Notes: a model not told the origin generated them from the sequence alone. A stretch of 64,000 nt of DNA from Mongoliitalea lutea (GCF_014652135.1 NZ_BMYF01000009.1:98914-162913); one strand, 5' to 3'. Positions 26,607 through 36,516 are shown, numbered from the stretch's first letter. Made by a program: numbers and translations.

Positions 26607-28517
26607 TTAATTCAGTCTATCCAACACTTCAAACCTTGAAGCATTACTTATAAATTCTGGTACTATTGATTTCAAATGGGAAACCAAATCATTCTCAATC
26701 CCCTTTTCAATTAATTCATTAAACAATTCAAATTGCCGTTCAATTTTATAGTATTCACTAGGCGAAACTTGAGCAATTTTAATTTTGGGGTGATGGGTAA
26801 TTTTAACAATTTCTGAGTCATTCAAGAGTTCTTCAAAAAGTTTCTCTCCTTCTCTGAGCCCTGAAAACACAATTTTAATATCCTCATCTACTTTTTTACC
26901 TGAAAGCTGAATCATTTTTTTGGCCAAATCGACGATTTTCACGGGGTGTCCCATATCGAATACAAAAATTTCTCCACCGTTACCCATGACTCCAGCTTCC
27001 AACACCAATTGGCATGCTTCTGGAATAGTCATAAAGTATCGTGTGATTTCTGGATGAGTCACAGTTATTGGGCCACCTTTTTGAATTTGTTTCTTGAAAA
27101 GCGGAATCACAGAACCATTTGACCCGAGTACATTACCAAAACGAGTAGTTATAAATCGGGTATGGAATCGTCTATGATTGTTTTCTAAAAAGGAATTAAG
27201 GGCTTGTACATACATTTCGGCCGCTCTTTTAGTAGCTCCCATGACATTAGTAGGGTTCACAGCCTTATCTGTACTTACAAAAACAAATTTCTCAACGTTA
27301 TGCAGAACAGCCATATCTGCAAGAATTTTGGTCCCTAAAATGTTTGTCTTTATCGACTCCTCAGGATAATTTTCCATCATCGGCACATGTTTGTAGGCCG
27401 CAGCATGAAAAACAATCTCAGGTCTATAGGTTCTGAAAACAGCCTTCAACTTTTTCCTATTTCTAATATCCGCGAGAATTGTTTTTTTAGCACAAATAAC
27501 ATCTGCTTCTTTCAACTCTTGCTCAATATCATACAAAGGAGATTCTGCCTGATCCAAAAGAATAAGCAACTTAGGCTTATAATGAATAATTTGTCTACAC
27601 AACTCCGAGCCAATTGATCCTGCGGCACCAGTTACCAATACAACCTTCCCAACAATATCCTCTTCTATTTTAGGATTATCCAAGGAGATTTGCTCTCTAC
27701 TTAACAAATCCTCAATTTTGACTTCACGTATTGCACCTGCTTGTAAACCTCCGTTTATCCATTGATTTATTGGAGGTACTATTCTAACATGGATATTCAA
27801 CCGTAGACATTCGTCAATGATCTCCCGCTTCCTTTGCATTGAAATATCCCTTACAGCGATAATTAATTCTGTTACTCCATGACTTTCAATAAGTTTGGAC
27901 AACATATTAATTCCTCTGTATATCTTCTTACCATCAATGATTTTTCCTTCTTTCTTCGGATCATCGTCTAAAAATGCAACCGTTTCGAAATGAGTTTTAC
28001 TATCTCTTTTTATTACATCTTGAGCAATAATTCCAGCCTCCCCTGCTCCAAAAACAACCCCCTTTTTTACTTCTAAGGGAGCAACTGAGCTTTTTAGATA
28101 CACAAATAACTCTTTAACTAAAAGTCTGTAGAAAATTAACAGAAATAAAGATGATAAAGAAGCAATTATAAGAATCGAAGTAGGCAACACATATCTATCG
28201 CTAAGAACATTAAACGTTAGAAAATTGAGACTAAAGAACAATAAGAAGACTAAAACAATCGTTTTAAAAATAATAGTTCCATCTTTAAATCCTGTATGTC
28301 GTACAATACCTTCATAACTCCTGGTAAAAAGCATGACTAACACACCACCTAGCATAAATGCCAAGCTTCCTGCAAACGAATCATGTTCCTTGATTACATC
28401 AAGTTCAAAATTGAACCTTACTAAATATCCAAAAAAGGCTGATTGATACAGAATAAGGGCATCCAAGGAAGCAATGATCCACCTTGGTAAAATTTTAAGT
28501 TTCTTTAAAAAATCCAT
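26607..28517 (-). CDS. CapD/FlaA1-type membrane NDP-sugar 4,6-dehydratase
   Basis: 636 residues. Four N-terminal membrane helices (about 15-130), a first nucleotide-binding region (VVFGAGEAGIIAQDVI) and an extended SDR domain with GAAGSIGSELCRQI. HAAAYKHVPMMENYPEE and VSTDKAVNPTNVMGATKR are typical of UDP-GlcNAc 4,6-dehydratases such as WbpM. These start synthesis of rare deoxyamino sugars for capsule or O-antigen. It shares strand and function class with the genes beyond 42.5 kb, from which the lasso cluster separates it. Confidence 0.93.
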   Translation of the reverse strand: MDFLKKLKILPRWIIASLDALILYQSAFFGYLVRFNFELDVIKEHDSFAGSLAFMLGGVLVMLFTRSYEGIVRHTGFKDGTIIFKTIVLVFLLFFSLNFLTFNVLSDRYVLPTSILIIASLSSLFLLIFYRLLVKELFVYLKSSVAPLEVKKGVVFGAGEAGIIAQDVIKRDSKTHFETVAFLDDDPKKEGKIIDGKKIYRGINMLSKLIESHGVTELIIAVRDISMQRKREIIDECLRLNIHVRIVPPINQWINGGLQAGAIREVKIEDLLSREQISLDNPKIEEDIVGKVVLVTGAAGSIGSELCRQIIHYKPKLLILLDQAESPLYDIEQELKEADVICAKKTILADIRNRKKLKAVFRTYRPEIVFHAAAYKHVPMMENYPEESIKTNILGTKILADMAVLHNVEKFVFVSTDKAVNPTNVMGATKRAAEMYVQALNSFLENNHRRFHTRFITTRFGNVLGSNGSVIPLFKKQIQKGGPITVTHPEITRYFMTIPEACQLVLEAGVMGNGGEIFVFDMGHPVKIVDLAKKMIQLSGKKVDEDIKIVFSGLREGEKLFEELLNDSEIVKITHHPKIKIAQVSPSEYYKIERQFELFNELIEKGIENDLVSHLKSIVPEFISNASRFEVLDRLN

Positions 28518-28712
28518 TGTAAAGTATTATCCAAATGCGATGTGGGTAATTTATTTACACAAATATACTTTTTTTTCTCTGAACAGGAATAAAAGTGAAG
28601 AAATTTACTCATTATTACATCAATTTTGGTAAAAGTAGGTCAATTTTATTCTTTTCTTTTGTAATTTGAATAGTTATCGAATTATAATTATTTGATAATT
28701 CCTTCAAAACTG

Positions 28713-29873
28713 CTAGTTATTTGAAATTTTCGCATCTTCCAATATCTCTGCTGAAACTTTCGTTTTTGAAGTAGTACTCTTCGTCTTGTTTTTTCTTTTG
28801 GCAAGAATAGGAGGAGCTTTAGAATTATTTTTTTTGACTTGTTTTAAGGTGATTGCATCCAGTTTCAAGCCAAATATTACCGCTGTAAGAATCACTACTG
28901 GCAACATAACATAATCACTAAAGTTAGAGCCTAAAAATATAATTCCAATAAAAAATATTTTTAGAGAAATTAGGATCAATGTGACTTGATCGTGGCGAAA
29001 GCCCATTCTCATTAAAAAATGATGAACATGGGACTTATCTGGAGACATAGGTGATTTACCTTGCATCATTCTTCGAATAAACACACGGCTTGTATCATAT
29101 ATAGGAACAATCAATATTGCTATTCCTGTTGCTATTGGTGCAGCAAACTTTACTCCCATCACCCCAAGGGAATTAGCATTGGTATCAATAAAGTAAACTG
29201 TTAGGACAGCTAGTGCAAAGCCTATACTAAGAGAGCCTGTATCACCCATAAATATTTTCGCGGGATGCCAGTTAAATAGTAAAAATGAACAAATACCACC
29301 AACTAAAGCAAAGCTAAAAAGAGAATAAGACATCATATCCATACTTGCAAACCACCAACCCAAAAACACTAAAGGAATTAAACTCAAACTTCCTGCAAGG
29401 CCATCTAACCCATCAATTAGATTGAAAGCATTGGTTAATGATAAAATTGTGAAAATAGATAATAAATAGCTTGACCATAAAGGAATATCATAAATCCCCA
29501 TGAACCCATATAAACCTGTCAGGCGGATATCTGTCATAACTACGACCATATACGCTGCGACAACCTGAGCTCCTAATTTCTGCCATGCTGTAAGGTTAAC
29601 CAAATCATCTCGTAAGCCTACAAAAAAAATCAAACCAAATGCTGCTAGAAAAAACCGGGTTTCCAATAAATTCTCATAACTAAACCAAATCGCAACGGAT
29701 ATAAAAGTCGCAAGAATGAAACCTATCCCTCCCATAGATGGGATAAAGCCACTATGGATTTTTCTCCCTCCCGGAGCATCCATTATATGCATTTTCCTTA
29801 AAACTTTAATTAGTATGGGAAACGTTAGGAATCCAATAACAAAAGCAGTTGCTATAATTTGAAAAATTTTCAT
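28713..29873 (-). CDS. WecA/MraY-family undecaprenyl-phosphate sugar-1-phosphate transferase
   Basis: 386 residues, about ten or eleven membrane helices. Family motifs: GLRDDLVNL, NAFNLIDGLDGLAG, WHPAKIFMGDTGSLSIG, and the cytoplasmic loop SPDKSHVHHFL. It would load the first sugar phosphate (usually GlcNAc-1-P) on undecaprenyl phosphate for a surface polysaccharide. The ATG at 29,873 is preferred to an upstream TTG (29,894). The C-terminus has a Lys/Ser/Thr-rich tail. It is the last polysaccharide gene before the lasso cluster. Confidence 0.92.
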   Translation of the reverse strand: MKIFQIIATAFVIGFLTFPILIKVLRKMHIMDAPGGRKIHSGFIPSMGGIGFILATFISVAIWFSYENLLETRFFLAAFGLIFFVGLRDDLVNLTAWQKLGAQVVAAYMVVVMTDIRLTGLYGFMGIYDIPLWSSYLLSIFTILSLTNAFNLIDGLDGLAGSLSLIPLVFLGWWFASMDMMSYSLFSFALVGGICSFLLFNWHPAKIFMGDTGSLSIGFALAVLTVYFIDTNANSLGVMGVKFAAPIATGIAILIVPIYDTSRVFIRRMMQGKSPMSPDKSHVHHFLMRMGFRHDQVTLILISLKIFFIGIIFLGSNFSDYVMLPVVILTAVIFGLKLDAITLKQVKKNNSKAPPILAKRKNKTKSTTSKTKVSAEILEDAKISNN

Positions 29874-29998
29874 AAAAATTCGTTTACGATTCAAATATAT
29901 AAATAAAAAACAAACACTAAGTCAAAAGCCTACAAAAATCTTATTTTGAAGTCTTTAACAAAAGGCACCCTTATAATTCAAATGTTGTTTAATTCGCA

Positions 29999-30514
29999 CT
30001 ATGGTTCCAAATAAGCAAGAATCTTTTGGATGCACTCATTTACAGAATTTTCTGCTGTCTTGAGATGGATATGTGGGGATGATGGCGTTTCATAGGGGGA
30101 GCTTATGCCTGTAAACTGATTAATTTTCCCTGCTCTTGCAAGTGCATAGAGCCCTTTCACATCCCTTTTTTCACAAATAGACAAAGGAGCATCCACAAAC
30201 ACCTCTACAAATCTTTCTTCTCCAACTGTAGACCGAATCAAAACTCTATCAGATTCAAAGGGAGTTATAAAGGCAGCTAATACAGTCATTCCTGTATCTA
30301 AAAGAATTTTTGCCAGCTCGGCAGTCCTCCGAATGTTTTCATGCCTGTCCTTGTCTGAAAAGCCTAAATCTTTGTTCAATCCCTTCCTCAAAGCATCCCC
30401 ATCAAGCAGATATACCATTGATGATTGCTGTAATTCCATTTGTAAAGCTGCTGCCAAAGTGGATTTTCCACTACCTGATAATCCAGTAAACCAAATCAAG
30501 ATGGGCTTCTTCAT
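29999..30514 (-). CDS. cysC: APS kinase (adenylylsulfate kinase) in the lasso cluster
   Basis: 171 residues. P-loop GLSGSGKST (11-19), LLDGDALRKGLNKDLGFSDKDRHENIRR (37-63) and the lid segment KGLYALARAGKINQFTGISSPYE match APS kinase. The position of the usual catalytic-loop Ser reads Thr (FITPFESDR). It makes PAPS from APS and ATP. Its start overlaps the stop of the nucleotidyltransferase gene by 4 bases, so it belongs to the cyclase-exporter operon. PAPS is the donor for the sulfotransferase in the same cluster. No ATP sulfurylase or PAPS reductase is near, which argues against a general sulfate-assimilation role. Confidence 0.92.
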   Translation of the reverse strand: MKKPILIWFTGLSGSGKSTLAAALQMELQQSSMVYLLDGDALRKGLNKDLGFSDKDRHENIRRTAELAKILLDTGMTVLAAFITPFESDRVLIRSTVGEERFVEVFVDAPLSICEKRDVKGLYALARAGKINQFTGISSPYETPSSPHIHLKTAENSVNECIQKILAYLEP

Positions 30515-31707
30515 GAAATATTATTCCTTAAGCCTGAAATTAAATAATTGGAAAATTTTTTCACCTCCAAAGGAGCAGGATAAATACTCATTTGATAATT
30601 AACATAATTGAAATGAAAAAACTTGATTTTTTGCAGTATTGATTTCTTTCCTTTAAATCCCCCAAAAATATTTTTTTTCATCACTTGATAATTATTTTGA
30701 TCATCAATATCCCAAAGTGCTACCAATCCTACAGTAAATTGTTGATTTTCATTAGAAATAGATAAAACTTCCGGGATTTTTATCCCAAACAAATCATCTA
30801 AAATTTTACATCCTGATAATAAAGGTTCCAAAAGATTACTTTTCATAGCCATTTTTAAAAGTTTGTCCCAATCAAATTCCTGCTGATACTTTAGAATTAT
30901 ATTCAAAAAATCCTGAATATGCCGTAAACTTACCCACTGCTCTTTTCCTCCATGATGTAACACCATGCTCAGAAGCAAATCCTCAGGGCAGGGTATCCTA
31001 GTAACTAATCCATGAAAGTTGTATTCAATACTTCGTTCAAACACACCTGCCGGATTATAATCAAAGGCATACAAGGCTTGGTTAAATCCCCAATGCAAAT
31101 CAACCAATTCACTCCCTCGCATCAGGGTGATTTCACAAAAGTATGGGGAATTCAATTTCTTTTTCAATCGTTCAAATTCCAGAGAAAAATCATATTGCCC
31201 TTCATTGATTTCTTTATGCACAGGGATAAAGTAAATCTTGAAATTTAATTCATGTAAAATTTTTACTGCTTCCAGCACATACTCTTTTGGAACTAAAATA
31301 TCTAAATCACCACTTTCTCTAAGTTGATTATTTTGGTATAATAAATCAATATAAAGGTTTCCTTTCAAGAGCATAACAGGGATTTGCTGTTCTTCTAACT
31401 TTAAAGCAATTTCCTTAAAGCAAAGAATACTGGTTAAATTTTTCCTAATCCGGAAAATATTCTTGATCGTTGGTTGACTAGATTGAGGAGAGAGCTGGGA
31501 AATTCCCTCTCTCTGAAGCATAGCCTTTAAAAGTGGCCTTATCCTATGGATTGAAGCGAGTGCTTTTAATCTATCAAGATTAATATCAGAAAAATATGTA
31601 AAATCAGCCTTAGTGAGCACCTTAGTAGCCATACCAATCTCCTGAATTAATATTCGGAGTTCTGGAGAAATAGATAAACTATCAAAAGTAGGCACAGTGG
31701 CTGGCAT
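30511..31707 (-). CDS. Nucleotidyltransferase-family protein of lasso-peptide clusters
   Basis: 398 residues from ATG 31,707 (an in-frame TTG at 31,719 is less likely). The nucleotidyltransferase core is visible: PVMLLKGNLYIDLLY (110-124), then LRESGDLDILVP (129-140) with the two metal-binding Asp residues 134 and 136. This matches the 'uncharacterised nucleotidyltransferase' family (NTP_transf_5) that recurs in lasso clusters beside an HPr-kinase-like protein. In the pseudomycoidin system such a protein is reported to add sugar to the phosphorylated tail. Here it lies between the exporter and cysC in one operon (26-base gap and 4-base overlap). Substrate unproven. Confidence 0.82.
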   Translation of the reverse strand: MPATVPTFDSLSISPELRILIQEIGMATKVLTKADFTYFSDINLDRLKALASIHRIRPLLKAMLQREGISQLSPQSSQPTIKNIFRIRKNLTSILCFKEIALKLEEQQIPVMLLKGNLYIDLLYQNNQLRESGDLDILVPKEYVLEAVKILHELNFKIYFIPVHKEINEGQYDFSLEFERLKKKLNSPYFCEITLMRGSELVDLHWGFNQALYAFDYNPAGVFERSIEYNFHGLVTRIPCPEDLLLSMVLHHGGKEQWVSLRHIQDFLNIILKYQQEFDWDKLLKMAMKSNLLEPLLSGCKILDDLFGIKIPEVLSISNENQQFTVGLVALWDIDDQNNYQVMKKNIFGGFKGKKSILQKIKFFHFNYVNYQMSIYPAPLEVKKFSNYLISGLRNNIS

Positions 31708-31733
31708 AAATAATCGCAAGTAAGAATTCTAAT

Positions 31734-33503
31734 TTAATCAAAATTTTGATTCAAATAAAGATTTTTAAATACCCCTTCCTCTTGAATCAAGTGATCAAAA
31801 TTACCTTCTTGCACAACTGCCCCCCCCTCAAAAACAAAAATTCGATCTGCATGCTTTAAGTTATACAAGCGGTGTGTAATCAGAATAATCAGCTTATCCG
31901 ATCTATTCTGCATTAAATTTTTGAAAATCTCGCTTTCTGACATAGCGTCTAAGGCAGATGTAGGCTCATCCAAGACAATGATTTGTGCATCTCTATAAAA
32001 TGCCCTCGCAATCGTCAATTTCTGCCACTGTCCACCACTCAAGGCATTCCCATTGCCAAAAATTCTTCCCAGTTTTGCATGTATCCCTTTTGGGAATTTA
32101 GAAACAAAGTCCATGGCATTAGCCTGCTGCACGGCTGAAGTAATCTTAGAATCATCTCCTTCCCCCCCCTCTAGGCCTAAACGAATAGAATCAGCGATTG
32201 AGAAATAGTAACGTTGGAAATCCTGAAACAAAAAAAGCGTATGCTTTCGATAACTTTTTTCCTCATACGATTCCAAAGGTTTTCCATTTAATCGTATCCT
32301 ATTTTCCTTGTCAGAGTATAGCCCTGCCAACAATTTAACTAACGTTGATTTTCCTGAACCATTTTCACCCACAATTCCAATTACTTGACCAGACTGAAGT
32401 TCCATTGAAATGTTGCTCAAGACTTGTTTTTTTTGCTCAGGATAGATAAAGTCAACCCCAGCTAAGGAAAGTTTAATAGGTGTCTGAGGAAATAACTCCT
32501 TACCTTGAAATACAGGTGAACCCGAGTGAATACCTAAAAAACGAAAAAGGTCTTTCAAAAATAATCGCATTTGAAGTAACTGAACAAAAGAATTTAAAAA
32601 CCCTTTCAAATTTTGTTGCATGCGTTGGATTCCCTGCAAATACACGATCAATAAACTGATTTCAAGTAAGCCATCCAATGCATTGGAGGCTATTTTGAAT
32701 AAAATATAAAGTAACACCCCGATTTCCGCCAATTCAGCGATTACAGCATAGCTTAATAAGTTCCGCTGCAAGCCGCTTTTTTGATCCAGTATTAATTTTT
32801 TCAGCGCGATAAATTTTTGAAGAAGTCCTTTTCCAAAATCTAAGGTACGAACCTCGTGGGCGAAACTTTCAGTAGTCAAAATATGATGATAATAGGTTGA
32901 CTCCCTTTCTTGGGGTACTAGTTTTTTTTCAAGCTTATATAAAGCAAACCCATTATACCATTTGATAACCGCAAGCGGTAAAGCGATCAAGACTACCAAC
33001 CAAGCATACATTTGAAGCAAACTGAAAAAATAGCCTAATAAAAAGATTAAAGATAATAACTGGGTAAACGTTTGTTGAAGTTGCGTAAACAATTGAGGAA
33101 TTTTGTAGACTGATTGCTTTTGAGCTAGATGAAGGCTATCATGGTAACGGGCATCTTCAAAGTATGCAAATGGAATTTCAATGGATTTTTGAATAATGTC
33201 TGAGGCAACTTTATCCGAAACCTTTTGTTGAAAAATACCCGATTGATAGGAATGCCATTGAGAAATGATTGCTTGCATGACTTGTAATCCACCCAAACCA
33301 AGCAACCAGATCAACATATCATCTATGGAGTTCTGAGAAGATGTCAATACAGCATCAAAAAAACCTTTAGTCAAGATTAAAATCCCAACAGGAAAAGTGG
33401 CCAACAAAAGCTGTTGAAGCACGATTAACATGAAATCAACCTTTGATACTGACCAAATGATCTGGAGAGCTCTTACATATAGATTAATCCCCAGCAGCTT
33501 CAT
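31734..33503 (-). CDS. Lasso-peptide ABC exporter (D protein)
   Basis: 589 residues from ATG 33,503; an in-frame GTG at 33,518 is the alternative. Six membrane helices in the first 300 residues are fused to an ATPase with GENGSGKS (about 379-386), LSGGQWQKLTIAR (about 488-500) and IIVLDEPTSALD (about 509-520). There is no N-terminal C39 peptidase, which fits lasso systems where B2 removes the leader in the cytoplasm. Expected to export the mature peptides and give self-protection. The start overlaps the cyclase gene by 20 bases. Two runs of eight C lie inside the gene (31,820-31,827 and 32,162-32,169), but the frame is intact. Confidence 0.9.
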   Translation of the reverse strand: MKLLGINLYVRALQIIWSVSKVDFMLIVLQQLLLATFPVGILILTKGFFDAVLTSSQNSIDDMLIWLLGLGGLQVMQAIISQWHSYQSGIFQQKVSDKVASDIIQKSIEIPFAYFEDARYHDSLHLAQKQSVYKIPQLFTQLQQTFTQLLSLIFLLGYFFSLLQMYAWLVVLIALPLAVIKWYNGFALYKLEKKLVPQERESTYYHHILTTESFAHEVRTLDFGKGLLQKFIALKKLILDQKSGLQRNLLSYAVIAELAEIGVLLYILFKIASNALDGLLEISLLIVYLQGIQRMQQNLKGFLNSFVQLLQMRLFLKDLFRFLGIHSGSPVFQGKELFPQTPIKLSLAGVDFIYPEQKKQVLSNISMELQSGQVIGIVGENGSGKSTLVKLLAGLYSDKENRIRLNGKPLESYEEKSYRKHTLFLFQDFQRYYFSIADSIRLGLEGGEGDDSKITSAVQQANAMDFVSKFPKGIHAKLGRIFGNGNALSGGQWQKLTIARAFYRDAQIIVLDEPTSALDAMSESEIFKNLMQNRSDKLIILITHRLYNLKHADRIFVFEGGAVVQEGNFDHLIQEEGVFKNLYLNQNFD

Positions 33504-35274
33504 GTACGTTTTTTTCACTCAAATACTGTTCAATAAAATAGTCCATTGATTTAGCAAAAACAATTCTCTTTTTTTTCATGAGTTCCGATTCAGCAGGAAG
33601 CTCTTCCAACTTTTGAACCTCTTCCAATAAATTCATAGAATTTTTCAACGTATACAGCTTGAGTTGCTCGTACTTATCGCTGATCCAATAATCAGCAAAA
33701 GCTAGAGTTTTTGCGCCGCTAAATTTAGGCTGCAAACGGACTACATCTGGCAATATACCTTTACATATATTTCTAAAAACCGCCCTATTGTAAGGTTTGG
33801 GTTTAAACATATGGACAGGCAAACTGTAAACCGCTTCCAAAAGTCGTATATCCGCCAAAGGATAAACCATATCGATTCCATACGTATTAGCAAATAGTCC
33901 TTCTGATTCGCATCGCAAGCAAATGTGGGTTTGGGTCATTTTAAAGCGTTGAAATTCTCTAAAGCTCGAAAAAAAAGGAAAAGCTTCATCTTCTTTCGAT
34001 TCCTTTAAGGGATAGGTGCTCCTAAGAACAGAGCGCATTTCCTGCAAAGCGGAGAAATCAGAAAAAAAAGAGCCTTCTTTTTTCAACTTAAAATAGTTTA
34101 AAATTCCTTTGATGGCGTTCATCCTAAAATCCAAAAAATGTTGAATGAGACCTTTGACATCTATTTTCGCGAGATATTCATAATAATATTTACCCCCCGA
34201 AAAGGAAACACCCTCATCCCCTGGGAATCCACTGAACATTACCTCCACACCTTCCTTAGCGGCATTCATAAACAAAGTATCCTGCCATATACTAGTTTGA
34301 GAAGTGATTTCACCTTCGACAGCAAGGGTTCGGCCCAGTTCTTCCCAAACATTTTGATAATGAAACGATTCAATTAAATGATGATTGGCTCGATTCAAGT
34401 TGGCATAATCCAAAATCGCTTCTTGAGTCCGCTGTTCATCTACCAATTTCTCCCCATATTTTTTTGTCTCCTCATTCAAAACAAAAGAAAAAGTATGCAA
34501 GTCATCACGTGACATCAATCGGGATAGCAATACAGTTATTGCTGATGAATCCATTCCTCCACTGAGTTGAGAACCTACCGACTGCTTTCCTTTAATTCTA
34601 CAGGCAATCGCTTCAGAAAAAAGTTCACGCAGATACGTAAGATAATCTTCCTCCGTCTTGCAAAAGCTTAAATCAATACTTTGCAAATCCCAGTACTTTT
34701 TTTCAAAGAGTTTTCCATCATGACTAATTTCTAAAAAATGTGCTGGTTTTAGCCTTTTGATTCCTTCAAAAGAAGTCTTTTCAAGGGGATTATTGATTTT
34801 TTTCAACTCTCGAGCCAAAAAAATCTCTTGTAGCGATGGCTTAGTTGGCAACAATCCCATCAATGAAGGGATATCAGATGCAAAGTAAAGATTTTTATGA
34901 TCATTGAAATAAAATAATGGTTTGATTCCAATATGATCTTTTATTAAATAGCAATCCTTGTCTACAGTATTGTAAATCACACATGAAAAATCTCCTATAA
35001 CATGCGTTAAAAAATCAACACCTATTTTTCCAAAACCCAATATCATAACTTGTAAATCACTCACTCCATCGTCGATAGTAAGGATCCTATGTAATGAAGA
35101 GCGGTTGTCTATCCTACAAAAACCGGTAGCTATCCAACGATCATCTGGAGTTTTAACCAATGATAGATCCGACGTCCAAAGTGAAAAATGTTCCGTTTGA
35201 AATGTTGCTGATGGCATCCTAACCAATTCATAATTGAATGAATCCAGTGTGATAATGCCTTTAAAATTACGCAT
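33484..35274 (-). CDS. Lasso-peptide cyclase (asparagine-synthetase-like C protein)
   Basis: 596 residues from the ATG at 35,274; a TTG at 35,298 is less likely. An N-terminal Ntn-type glutaminase-like domain (about 1-190) is followed by an AMP-forming synthetase domain with the PP-loop SGGMDSS (238-244). Residue 2 is Arg, so the catalytic Cys of true asparagine synthetase is missing and it cannot use glutamine. That is the hallmark of lasso cyclases, which adenylate the ring Glu/Asp and join it to the core N-terminus. First gene of the cyclase-exporter-nucleotidyltransferase-cysC operon, preceded by a TATCTTTG -7 element. Confidence 0.9.
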   Translation of the reverse strand: MRNFKGIITLDSFNYELVRMPSATFQTEHFSLWTSDLSLVKTPDDRWIATGFCRIDNRSSLHRILTIDDGVSDLQVMILGFGKIGVDFLTHVIGDFSCVIYNTVDKDCYLIKDHIGIKPLFYFNDHKNLYFASDIPSLMGLLPTKPSLQEIFLARELKKINNPLEKTSFEGIKRLKPAHFLEISHDGKLFEKKYWDLQSIDLSFCKTEEDYLTYLRELFSEAIACRIKGKQSVGSQLSGGMDSSAITVLLSRLMSRDDLHTFSFVLNEETKKYGEKLVDEQRTQEAILDYANLNRANHHLIESFHYQNVWEELGRTLAVEGEITSQTSIWQDTLFMNAAKEGVEVMFSGFPGDEGVSFSGGKYYYEYLAKIDVKGLIQHFLDFRMNAIKGILNYFKLKKEGSFFSDFSALQEMRSVLRSTYPLKESKEDEAFPFFSSFREFQRFKMTQTHICLRCESEGLFANTYGIDMVYPLADIRLLEAVYSLPVHMFKPKPYNRAVFRNICKGILPDVVRLQPKFSGAKTLAFADYWISDKYEQLKLYTLKNSMNLLEEVQKLEELPAESELMKKKRIVFAKSMDYFIEQYLSEKNVHEAAGD

Positions 35275-35295
35275 GAGAATACTTTTTTTTATGTT

Positions 35296-35303
35296 CAAAG
35301 ATA
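35296..35303 (-). promoter_or_regulatory. -7 element of the lasso cyclase operon promoter
   Basis: TATCTTTG on the minus strand, 21 bases before the cyclase ATG; exact fit to TAnnTTTG. The same octamer lies 22 bases before the kinase start at the other end of the cluster (42,502-42,509). A good -33 element is not obvious. Confidence 0.5.
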
Positions 35304-35632
35304 TTGCTTTCTTAGCGAACTTCCATTTGATTGTATGTGAAATGCGAAACCTAAAACATTTTTATGAACAATTATAAATAAACTATACCAATGAAGTAAA
35401 TGAAATAACAAATCAGATTATCTGCAATGATACCATCAGTGAATATTTTAACTGTTGATAAGGGAGTAATTGTCCAGTTATCTGACCTTAGCGGACTTAA
35501 AACAAGCTTCGTGTATGCAGCGTAAGTGGTTATTAATGAAAAAGGAGATATCCATTAAAAAAAATTTAGACTGAAAAATGATGGTTTAAACCCATTAGTT
35601 TTAGGAAAATCCATTACTTTTAAAGAAAAAAG
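35304..35632. other. Divergent intergenic region between cyclase and SET-domain genes
   Basis: About 330 bases. A short plus-strand open frame (35,427-35,525, 32 codons, MIPSVNILTVDKG...) could be a gene remnant; I do not recognise it. TACTTTTA shortly before the SET start is a weak -7 candidate. Otherwise nothing seen. Confidence 0.5.
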
Positions 35633-36232
35633 ATGGCATTTCCAGATCACCTACTACAAAAATTGCAAGACTTGCAAAATGAATTTCCAGCGTTAGTGAA
35701 TCAGACAGTTCGATTTGGAGAGAACGTTTCTATCCAACCTACGACTACAGAGCTTGAACCAAAAAAAAGGCCTGAAAGGCTGATGGGACCCTCTGCAAAA
35801 ATCCAAGTTAGACTGTCTCCAATACATGGTTACGGCATATTTGCAGTCACAGATATCGATCAAGATGAGCTTATTGAGGAAAGTTTGCTGTTAGAACTTG
35901 GCCTTAGGAATAGACTGATTTCTGATCCGGTGATTAAAGATTATATTTTCATAAAAAGCAATCCTGAAGAAGTACATGAATACGGCAGCAAGGTCCTACT
36001 TGGTTTAGGTTATCTAGGTATTTACAACCACCAAGACGAACCAAATGCTGCTAAAAAATTTGATTTCTTGCACAATATAGGAAGGATTTATGCTCGAAGA
36101 CCCATCCTAGCTGGGGAAGAAATAGTTATCACCTATGGAAAACAATACTTTCGTAACAGGAAAATATTCTACGGATTGAGCCAACAAGTTCAGCAACTGA
36201 TATTGAAGACAGATGAAAACGAGAAGATTTAA
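35633..36232 (+). CDS. SET-domain protein (putative protein methyltransferase) inside the lasso cluster
   Basis: 199 residues. After about 55 N-terminal residues the SET fold appears: HGYGIFAVTDIDQDELIEES (65-84), YNHQDEPNAA (131-140) and AGEEIVITYGKQYF (160-173), with the catalytic-type Tyr168. SET enzymes methylate Lys (or other residues) in proteins using S-adenosylmethionine. It is the only plus-strand gene of the region, divergent from the cyclase and convergent with precursor A1 (18 bases apart). Whether it acts on a lasso core (cores A1, A5 and A6 contain Lys), on another protein, or is just a neighbour is unknown. Confidence 0.75.
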   Translation: MAFPDHLLQKLQDLQNEFPALVNQTVRFGENVSIQPTTTELEPKKRPERLMGPSAKIQVRLSPIHGYGIFAVTDIDQDELIEESLLLELGLRNRLISDPVIKDYIFIKSNPEEVHEYGSKVLLGLGYLGIYNHQDEPNAAKKFDFLHNIGRIYARRPILAGEEIVITYGKQYFRNRKIFYGLSQQVQQLILKTDENEKI

Positions 36233-36250
36233 CTATTGTATTGTCTACAC

Positions 36251-36367
36251 TTAAGAAGCTCCGCCAACAGGGATGGAACCATTAAGGTAATCTTCATACT
36301 TTCCTGCAATAGTACCTCCATTGATTTCAAATGAAAGCATCTTAGGCATTGTCCATTGTTTTTTCAT
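36251..36367 (-). CDS. Lasso peptide precursor A1 (38 aa)
   Basis: MKKQWTMPKMLSFEING is the predicted 17-residue leader. The core follows, 21 residues beginning GTIAGKYED and ending IPVGGAS. A ring from Gly1 to Glu8 or Asp9 is possible. The open frame extends further upstream, but the MKKQW start shared by the paralogues decides the start. The core has Tyr7 and Tyr10 next to acidic residues, a Pro at core position 16, and a C-terminal Ser. It lies farthest from B1/B2 and is convergent with the SET gene. Function from leader similarity and cluster context; the cleavage site is inferred. Confidence 0.85.
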   Translation of the reverse strand: MKKQWTMPKMLSFEINGGTIAGKYEDYLNGSIPVGGAS

Positions 36368-36516
36368 AACTATTATATTTATATCAAAAATAGAAATAAA
36401 AAGCATATTTCGTAAATAATAAGTAAAAAATTTAGTTAAAAAATATGAATTCACTCCCATTAAAAAATAAAGCTTGTTATTTAGAGTCATAAATATGGGG
36501 AGTATCAATAAATAAG

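Noticed and set aside
33484-35274. True asparagine synthetase
   Set aside because: The glutaminase nucleophile Cys at position 2 is replaced by Arg, and the gene is coupled to an exporter and a nucleotidyltransferase in a cluster with B1/B2.
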